From Porticoccaceae bacterium (lineage in GTDB: Bacteria; Pseudomonadota; Gammaproteobacteria; Pseudomonadales; Porticoccaceae), in the NCBI GenBank assembly GCA_028822155.1, contig JAPKEJ010000001.1, forward strand, positions 62,001 to 126,000: a stretch of 64,000 nucleotides of DNA. Reading direction: 5' to 3'. The position numbers were made by a program, and so were the translations under genes. How positions within the stretch are numbered: position 1 is the first letter of the stretch; every line of letters starts with the position of its first letter. The notes beneath the pieces were generated by a model that saw nothing but the letters and a program-made list of their open reading frames with translations, had not been told where the DNA came from and did not search any database. This document shows, piece by piece, positions 58,357 to 64,000 of this stretch.

Positions 58357-59145
58357 TTATTTCGACCCAAAGGGCCCTCTACGCTGTTTAATCCAACTGC
58401 CAAAATTAGAGTTGGCGATCAAGGTCATAATCAATAGCACCACTGCCATGGCAAACCATTGCACCGCGTAACCCATATGCTTTTCAGGCTGCACGGCAAC
58501 TGTTACCCAGCCGGTTTCTAAGGCCCCGATGGAATCACTATCGAGGCGTAATTGGTAGTCATAGAAAGACTGTCCAAACAACTCTTCCGCACGCTCTACC
58601 GAAATCCAGCCCACTCGACTCGGCCATTGCCCAACCAATTTTATTCCGTCATCCAGTCGATAACCACCACGCAAGTTATGATACAAAAATCCACGTAACT
58701 GAACCTCCCCGACCACCGACTCTACCTGCGGTAACTGGCTTCGGTCCAAAGAGGCTGGTACCCAACCTCGATTAACTAATATCAGCTGTACCTTGCCATC
58801 AACTTCAAGTCCATCAATACTCATCGGCTCCAGAATCTCGTAACCAGGCCGGCCATTTTTAACTCGATTATCCAGAATTATCTGACGCGATGGATCGAGT
58901 GTTCCCGACAGCCTTGCTGGCCTGTACTGCTGATTTCCACCCTTTAAAAGTGTGTCTAAATTTGCTGGGGCCGCTTGCTGATTGGCCCTAAAAGCGTCGA
59001 CGATAGCGCGCTTTTCTTCAGCTCGGTCAAGCTGCCAAAACCCTAAGACAATCAATAGTGGAAATAAAAAAAGCACTAACAGCAACAATTTTTTATTGGG
59101 CTGCCATTGAAATTGTTGCTCAGAAGATTGGGGGTCTCGGTCCAT
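58357..59145 (-). CDS. SURF1-family cytochrome oxidase assembly protein
   Basis: A 262-residue protein with helices at each end (about 18-38 and 225-250) around a periplasmic domain, the SURF1 layout. LGFWQLDRAEEKRAIVDAF, LDNRVKNGRPGYEIL and VNRGWVPASLDRSQLP are family blocks. SURF1 helps insert heme a into subunit I. It is followed by the thioredoxin-like gene after 14 bp. Confidence 0.92.
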   Translation of the reverse strand: MDRDPQSSEQQFQWQPNKKLLLLVLFLFPLLIVLGFWQLDRAEEKRAIVDAFRANQQAAPANLDTLLKGGNQQYRPARLSGTLDPSRQIILDNRVKNGRPGYEILEPMSIDGLEVDGKVQLILVNRGWVPASLDRSQLPQVESVVGEVQLRGFLYHNLRGGYRLDDGIKLVGQWPSRVGWISVERAEELFGQSFYDYQLRLDSDSIGALETGWVTVAVQPEKHMGYAVQWFAMAVVLLIMTLIANSNFGSWIKQRRGPFGSK

Positions 59146-59185
59146 TTGTGTTTAAATTCACCTTTTTAAAAGAGCAGTTAATCCC

Positions 59186-59455
59186 ATGGTGTTAAAAGCA
59201 ATTATCATCGTTCTATTTATCGCAGTAGTCATTAGTCTTTTTGGCGGACTTCGCTTTTTGGTAAAAGACCTTGGAGGCTCTCAGCGCCGCCTATTCAACA
59301 GCTTGGGGATACGCGTTACATTAGCGGCGATGTTGATGGGTGCTGTTATCTATGGAGCCTATACCGGCCAGATTAACAGTAAGGCCCCTTGGGATCGACA
59401 ATTACATCCAGAAGCGACAGTGCCAATGCAACAAATGTCTGACCCTTCCGATTAA
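59186..59455 (+). CDS. DUF2909 twin-helix membrane protein
   Basis: An 89-residue protein with two transmembrane helices (about 3-25 and 43-63) and LGGSQRRLFNSLGIRVTLAA between them, characteristic of DUF2909. It is encoded on the opposite strand inside the oxidase cluster, between coxC and surf1, as in Pseudomonas. Function is unknown; an oxidase-related role is inferred from position. Confidence 0.82.
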   Translation: MVLKAIIIVLFIAVVISLFGGLRFLVKDLGGSQRRLFNSLGIRVTLAAMLMGAVIYGAYTGQINSKAPWDRQLHPEATVPMQQMSDPSD

Positions 59456-59481
59456 TAAACTAATGTTCCTAAGATAAAAAC

Positions 59482-59505
59482 GGCCAGGAATTACCTAGCC
59501 TTTTT
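59482..59505 (+). terminator. Bidirectional terminator between the DUF2909 gene and coxC
   Basis: GGCCAGG, AATTA, CCTAGCC (one C/A mismatch) followed by TTTTT; the left flank AAAAAC gives the reverse strand a T-run after the same stem. It can serve both converging genes. Confidence 0.7.
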
Positions 59506-59522
59506 CGTGCACGGCTCAACAC

Positions 59523-60491
59523 TTAGCCAAGCACATATACGATAAGAAATAAGCCCACCCAAATGACATCTACAAAGTGCCAGTACCAAGCTGCCGCTTC
59601 AAATCCGAAGTGATCCGTTTCGTTGAAGTGGCCCTTAGCCCCACGAAGGAAAGCAATAAGAAGCATTATGGTGCCCAGTGTTACGTGCGCACCGTGGAAC
59701 CCGGTTAGTAAAAAGAACGTCGTGCCATAGATGCCTGACTCTAAGGTAAGCCCTAATTCTTGATAAGCGTGAATATACTCTTCTGCTTGCAGAAACAAAA
59801 AGAAAATACCTAACAAAACTGTCAAACCTAACCATCTTACGAATTTCTTTCGATCACCCTCTTTTAAAGCGTGATGCGCAATGTGCACCGTACCGCTCGA
59901 GGTTAGCAGAACTACGGTATTCCAAAGCGGTAACCATGCCATCAGCTCACTAAAGCTCCATCCTGGGAAACTCATCGCTTCCTTAGGACCTTTAAACTGG
60001 AACTCAGTCGCATCTGGATTAGCGGCCAAGGTAACAACCTGATCCGGAGTTACTATCGGAGGCCAGGCGGCATCATAACCAGGCCATAGATGAGTTGCAT
60101 TAGCGATAGCCGCATCAGTGGCCGTATCATCAAACCAACCAATAGCCGCTTCCCCATCAAGCCAAGGACCTACTAACACTCGGACATAAAATAAGGAACC
60201 AAAGAAGCAAACGAAAAACATCAGCTCAGAAAAAATAAACCAGTACATACCCAATACGTAAGAATGCTTTAACTGGTCACTGACGATGCCCTGAGTATTT
60301 TCTTTAATAACAAGGCTCCACCACATAAACATAACCGAAGCCATGATTAGCGTACCGATCAAAAATATTGTTGACGTACCGCCTTCAATTACCCAGCTAG
60401 CAGCGCCATAAGCCATCACTCCCATACCTGTCGCCGCCGCAAGTGGCAACTTACTTTGCTCAGGTACGTAATAAGAATTTTCAGATGACAT
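59523..60491 (-). CDS. coxC: Cytochrome c oxidase subunit III
   Basis: A 322-residue protein with seven predicted helices. MYWFIFSELMFFVCFFGSLF holds the conserved Glu of helix III, and TGFHGAHVTLGTIML and AAWYWHFVDVIWVGLFLIVY are diagnostic. A hydrophilic insert at about residues 125-180 makes it longer than many subunits III. It follows ctaG by 13 bp in the leftward coxB-coxA-ctaG-coxC series. Confidence 0.96.
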   Translation of the reverse strand: MSSENSYYVPEQSKLPLAAATGMGVMAYGAASWVIEGGTSTIFLIGTLIMASVMFMWWSLVIKENTQGIVSDQLKHSYVLGMYWFIFSELMFFVCFFGSLFYVRVLVGPWLDGEAAIGWFDDTATDAAIANATHLWPGYDAAWPPIVTPDQVVTLAANPDATEFQFKGPKEAMSFPGWSFSELMAWLPLWNTVVLLTSSGTVHIAHHALKEGDRKKFVRWLGLTVLLGIFFLFLQAEEYIHAYQELGLTLESGIYGTTFFLLTGFHGAHVTLGTIMLLIAFLRGAKGHFNETDHFGFEAAAWYWHFVDVIWVGLFLIVYVLG

Positions 60492-60504
60492 GGATATTCT
60501 CCGT

Positions 60505-61059
60505 TTACTGTATTTGTGAGACCTGCATCGGAACGCGGTCGGTTATATCAAAAAGTGTATATGACAAAGTCACGGTATTGACGCTGATGGGCAAGTCAGG
60601 ATCAAGAACAAAAACCACGGCTAGCTCGGCTTGCTCCCCAGCTGCCAACGGCTGATTATTAAAACAAAAACATTCTGTCTTATGAAAATAATCCGCAGCA
60701 TTGTTTGGCAACACGTTAGGAATAGCCTGCGCAACCATGTCTCTACCGGTTTTATTGCGCGCAAAAAAAGTTATCTCTCGTGACTCACCGGGGTGAACAA
60801 ACACCTTATGCTCCGTAGGATAAAAGTCCCAAGGCATAGTGGCATTATTGGTCGCCACAAACTGCACTTCCACATTGCGCGAGGTATCTATCGTTATCTC
60901 ACTAGCTGTATAGGCACCACCAGTCTTACCTCCAATACCTGTGACCTCACAAAAAAGGTCATAGAGAGGGGGCAAAACAAATATGGCAAAGGCAAACATT
61001 GCCACAGCACCCATCAACAGCTTAATTAGTAAGTTGCGATGTGTTGATGTTCCGCTCAT
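60505..61059 (-). CDS. ctaG: Cytochrome c oxidase assembly protein CtaG (Cox11)
   Basis: A 184-residue copper chaperone with one N-terminal helix (10-30) and an immunoglobulin-like periplasmic domain. The copper site KTECFCFNNQPL (CxCF) is intact, and PLYDLFCEVTGIGGKT holds the third conserved Cys. It delivers copper to CuB of subunit I. It lies between coxA and coxC, as in most proteobacteria. Confidence 0.95.
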   Translation of the reverse strand: MSGTSTHRNLLIKLLMGAVAMFAFAIFVLPPLYDLFCEVTGIGGKTGGAYTASEITIDTSRNVEVQFVATNNATMPWDFYPTEHKVFVHPGESREITFFARNKTGRDMVAQAIPNVLPNNAADYFHKTECFCFNNQPLAAGEQAELAVVFVLDPDLPISVNTVTLSYTLFDITDRVPMQVSQIQ

Positions 61060-61071
61060 CTTTACCCTCTA

Positions 61072-62628
61072 CTATTTAATAACAGGTGGTGTTGAGAACG
61101 TATGGAAAGGAGCTGGCGTCGGTAATGTCCACTCCAAACCTTGCGCACCTTCCCAAACCTGAGGATCACTAATTGGCTTACCCCAACCAATGGTTCGAAT
61201 AACATTGTATAAGAACAGTAGTTGAGCTCCGCCATATAGGAAGGCACCAATACTTGACACCATATTCCAATCGGCAAACTGTAAGCCATAATCAGAGTAT
61301 CGACGAGGCATCCCTGCTAAACCCAAAAAGTGCTGAGGCATAAAGGTGATGTTAAACGCGATAAAGGCGATCCAAAACTGTACTTTACCCATGGTCTCAT
61401 CGTACATTCTGCCGCACCACTTAGGCAGCCAGTAATAAACTGCCGCCGTGCCACTAAACACCGCACCAGCGACCATCACATAGTGGAAGTGTGCGACAAC
61501 AAAGTAGGTGTCATGGTACTGGGTGTCGGCCGCTGCAATGGACAGCATCATTCCGGTAAATCCACCAAAGGTAAACAGAATCACAAAGGCAATACTAAAC
61601 AGCATCGGCGTTTCAAAAGTCAGAGCACCCTTGTACATAGTGGTGATCCAATTAAAGACTTTAACGCCTGTTGGGACTGCAATCAGCATGGTCGCGTACA
61701 TAAAGTACAGTTCGCCGGCAATAGGCATACCCACCGTAAACATGTGGTGAGCCCACACTATAAATGATAAGAAGGCGATCGAGGCCGTGGCATAAACCAT
61801 TGAAGAATAACCAAATAGCGGCTTGCGACTAAAAGTTGGTATGATCTGCGAAACTACACCAAAAGCAGGCAAGATAATAATATAAACCTCAGGATGCCCG
61901 AAGAACCAAAACACATGCTGGAATAGAACCGGATCACCGCCACCAGCAGCATCAAAGAAGCTAGTGCCGAAGTTAATGTCCATCAACATCATAGTCACAG
62001 CGCCTGCCAACACTGGCATTACCGCCACCAAAAGGAACGCAGTAATTACCCACGTCCAAACAAACATCGGCATCTTCATATAAGTCATGCCAGGTGCACG
62101 CATATTCATCACCGTAGCGATGATGTTAATCGAGCCCATAATTGATGAGGCGCCCATGATATGAACACCAAAAATGAAATAGTTAACTGTATCAGGAGCA
62201 TAGGTTGTCGATAGCGGAGCGTAGAACGTCCAGCCAAAGTTGGGACCACCGCCTTCCATAAATAATGTGGAAGTAAGAATCGCAAACGCAAAAGGCAATA
62301 TCCAAAAGCTAAGGTTGTTCATCCGGGGTAAAGCCATGTCCGGCGCGCCGATCATCATTGGAATCATCCAATTCGCCAAGCCTACAAAGGCCGGCATGAT
62401 AGCGCCGAAAACCATCACTAGGCCATGCATGGTAGTCATTTGAACGAAAAATTCGGGTTTGATCAGCTGCATTCCTGGCTGAAATAATTCCGCCCGAATA
62501 ACCATTGCAAAAGCCCCGCCAAGCAGAAACATAGCAAAACTAAACCAAAGGTATAGGGTGCCAATATCTTTATGGTTGGTACTGAAAAGCCAGCGACTAA
62601 AAAAGTTTTGTGAGGGACCATGCGCCAT
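61072..62628 (-). CDS. coxA: Cytochrome c oxidase subunit I
   Basis: A 518-residue heme-copper oxidase with 12 helices. Heme and copper ligands are visible: TMHGLVMVFGAIMPA, FGHPEVYIIILPAFG with the active-site His/Tyr region, VWAHHMFTVGM and FVVAHFHYVMVAG. It is an aa3-type A-family sequence. With ctaA absent nearby, whether heme a or heme o is inserted cannot be read here. It lies 12 bp after coxB. Confidence 0.98.
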   Translation of the reverse strand: MAHGPSQNFFSRWLFSTNHKDIGTLYLWFSFAMFLLGGAFAMVIRAELFQPGMQLIKPEFFVQMTTMHGLVMVFGAIMPAFVGLANWMIPMMIGAPDMALPRMNNLSFWILPFAFAILTSTLFMEGGGPNFGWTFYAPLSTTYAPDTVNYFIFGVHIMGASSIMGSINIIATVMNMRAPGMTYMKMPMFVWTWVITAFLLVAVMPVLAGAVTMMLMDINFGTSFFDAAGGGDPVLFQHVFWFFGHPEVYIIILPAFGVVSQIIPTFSRKPLFGYSSMVYATASIAFLSFIVWAHHMFTVGMPIAGELYFMYATMLIAVPTGVKVFNWITTMYKGALTFETPMLFSIAFVILFTFGGFTGMMLSIAAADTQYHDTYFVVAHFHYVMVAGAVFSGTAAVYYWLPKWCGRMYDETMGKVQFWIAFIAFNITFMPQHFLGLAGMPRRYSDYGLQFADWNMVSSIGAFLYGGAQLLFLYNVIRTIGWGKPISDPQVWEGAQGLEWTLPTPAPFHTFSTPPVIK

Positions 62629-62640
62629 TTAAGTTACTCC

Positions 62641-63783
62641 CTATTGGCTTTGTTTAAAATTAAGAACATCAATAGGCTGAACGATGTCACCGACATCATT
62701 GCCCCAAGCATTACGCTCATAATGCACAACAGCAGCAATCTCAACTTCTGAGAGTTGCTCAGCAAACGACTGCATGGAAGTACCGGCTACACCATTAATA
62801 AGAATGCCGATGTGTCCTGCAGGTGGCCCTAGTGCAATAGGGCTATCTTTAAGCGCAGGGAATACCCCTGGAATGCCTTCGCCATTTGTTTGGTGACAAC
62901 CGGCACAAGAGCGACCATAAACCTCTTCTCCTTTCACCATTAGTTCGTCAAAGGTCCATTGCTTGCCAATAGTTGATGCGTAACCTGCGGCTTCTTCTTT
63001 CTTCCCTGCCAGCCAGGCGTCATATTCCGCTTCTTCTTTAACCTCAACCACTACCGGCATAAAAGCATGGCCGGAGCCACACAACTCCGTGCACTCACCA
63101 ACATAGGTTCCGGGCTGATCAGTCTTCGCCCAGGCCGCAGTGAAAAGACCCGGCACAGCGTCTCTTTTGACACCAAAGTCAGGCACCCACCAGCTGTGAA
63201 TAACATCGTTGCCAGTAATTAAAAAGCGAACTTTTTTGTTAGTAGGAATAACTAAAGGTTGGGTTACTTCACGAAGATAATGTTCTCCCTTCGGCTCGCG
63301 CCCATAAATCTCATCCTGAGAGGTGCGCAGTTCACTCATGAACTTAACGCCTTCACCTATATACTCATACTGCCATTTCCATTGATACCCAGTAACTTTG
63401 ATGTCAATGTCAGGGTTTTCAGTGTCATAAACTTTTAGAAGCGCCGTAGTGGCTGGCACTGCCATCACAATCAAAATGAGCGCGGGAATGACTGTCCAAA
63501 GCACCTCAACCAACAGATTCTCATGAAAGTGCTCTGCGGTAACGCCTCTGGATTTTCGGTGGGCGTACATAATGTAGAACATAAAGCCGAAGACAAGCAC
63601 GCCGATGACCGTACAGATCCAAATCATAATCATGTGAATATCGTAAGCCGCTTGGCTGACTTCGGTAACTCCCTGGGGCATGTTAAGTTGCCGCGTCGCG
63701 CTCTCTGCACTCACGCCTCCCGCGAATAACAAACTCGCAAGACTCAGCAAACCCAAGAAAAGTGCTTTCGCTCTTTTCAACAT
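62641..63783 (-). CDS. coxB: Cytochrome c oxidase subunit II with cytochrome c domain
   Basis: A 380-residue protein with a signal peptide (to about 26) and two helices (50-72, 92-112). CuA ligands are His196 (VIHSWWV), Cys231, Cys235, His239 and Met242 (GECTELCGSGHAFMP). A C-terminal cytochrome c domain has CAGCH at 293-297, so this is a caa3-type subunit that accepts electrons through its own heme. It is the first gene of the leftward oxidase operon; a TACAAT-like -10 lies about 90 bases upstream. Confidence 0.97.
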   Translation of the reverse strand: MLKRAKALFLGLLSLASLLFAGGVSAESATRQLNMPQGVTEVSQAAYDIHMIMIWICTVIGVLVFGFMFYIMYAHRKSRGVTAEHFHENLLVEVLWTVIPALILIVMAVPATTALLKVYDTENPDIDIKVTGYQWKWQYEYIGEGVKFMSELRTSQDEIYGREPKGEHYLREVTQPLVIPTNKKVRFLITGNDVIHSWWVPDFGVKRDAVPGLFTAAWAKTDQPGTYVGECTELCGSGHAFMPVVVEVKEEAEYDAWLAGKKEEAAGYASTIGKQWTFDELMVKGEEVYGRSCAGCHQTNGEGIPGVFPALKDSPIALGPPAGHIGILINGVAGTSMQSFAEQLSEVEIAAVVHYERNAWGNDVGDIVQPIDVLNFKQSQ

Positions 63784-63872
63784 CGCTTAATTCTCCATGA
63801 TAATTCAAAAAATAATGTTATTGCGCACTCTCAACAAGGCTTTACGTCAACCGCGTCGGCTCGCGCGGCGCG

Positions 63873-63878
63873 ATTGTA
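63873..63878 (-). promoter_or_regulatory. Possible -10 element of the cox operon
   Basis: Read leftward: TACAAT, about 90 bases before coxB; no clear -35, which fits activator-dependent transcription. Confidence 0.35.
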
Positions 63879-63903
63879 ACAAACAAAGATACGTTTCACT
63901 AGC

Positions 63904-63917
63904 TTGAATAGGATCAA
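63904..63917. promoter_or_regulatory. FNR/Anr-like site upstream of coxB
   Basis: TTGAATAGGATCAA matches TTGAT-N4-ATCAA at nine of ten positions and lies roughly 30 bases upstream of the TACAAT element. This may give oxygen-dependent control; binding is inferred. Confidence 0.35.
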
Positions 63918-64000
63918 ATTTAATAGAACGTGACTGCGCCGTATTACTCTGCAGTGGGTGATTAATAAACCGTCATATTATTCTTTAGGATCGACTATTT

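Overview
The window reads as one contiguous stretch of a marine-type gammaproteobacterial chromosome with moderate GC. Gene content and order follow the Pseudomonas/Cellvibrionales pattern closely: rpmG-rpmB-radC-coaBC-algC-argB, then slmA, pyrE, rph, yicC, gmk, rpoZ, spoT, ridA and recG, then a tkt-epd-pgk-fba cluster next to metK, and a coxBA-ctaG-coxC cluster. A SAR92/Porticoccaceae-like member is my best guess, from memory of synteny only. No prophage, insertion sequence, CRISPR array, rRNA or tRNA was recognised. Coding density is high and the only gene-free stretch over 300 bases is 3682-4126.

Layout. 1-3681: outer-membrane DUF481 protein, then a leftward operon (FAH-family hydrolase, DUF1653, ArfB, SrkA) and a DUF4870-type membrane protein. 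4127-10064: cold-shock protein, ribosomal L28/L33, RadC, CoaBC, phosphomannomutase, ArgB, SlmA; the dut gene usual between coaBC and algC is absent. 10096-13247: rph-pyrE, YicC, a small lipoprotein and a thioesterase. 13391-16015: an accessory patch with a cytochrome P450, an Xre regulator and an S1/P1 nuclease that probably starts at CTG. 16114-24764: gmk, rpoZ-spoT-ridA, an SDR, a ferritin-like protein, an epimerase, an eroded oxyR remnant and recG. 24848-30110: PiT phosphate transport pair, a 57-residue membrane protein, a metallo-beta-lactamase-fold protein, a sterol-desaturase-like protein and a PAS-GGDEF cyclase.

30337-41129 is central metabolism. The leftward operon tkt-epd-pgk-fba runs divergently from a rightward operon encoding an ArsR/methyltransferase regulator, MetK, AhcY, MetF and RsmE. 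The rightward operon forms most of the activated-methyl cycle and has a near-perfect 22-bp palindrome in front of it. 41138-50278: secreted trypsin-like protease, FabY fatty-acid initiation synthase, GlxA-type regulator, serA/serC, dsbA, cytochrome c4, EngB and a GFA-family protein. 50275-56104: PolA and the zinc-uptake set znuA / zur-znuC-znuB around a Zur box. 56106-63783: aa3-type cytochrome oxidase subunits and assembly factors (Sco, CyoE, thioredoxin-like protein, Surf1, DUF2909, CtaG), with the heme A synthase gene ctaA missing from its usual place.

I did not find a clearly new multi-gene system. The most informative departures from the expected are the oxyR remnant beside recG, the absence of ctaA from the oxidase cluster, the absence of dut, the palindrome-controlled methyl-cycle operon with a 15-bp perfect hairpin between ahcY and metF, and two Zur-like sites around a TTG-started znuA.
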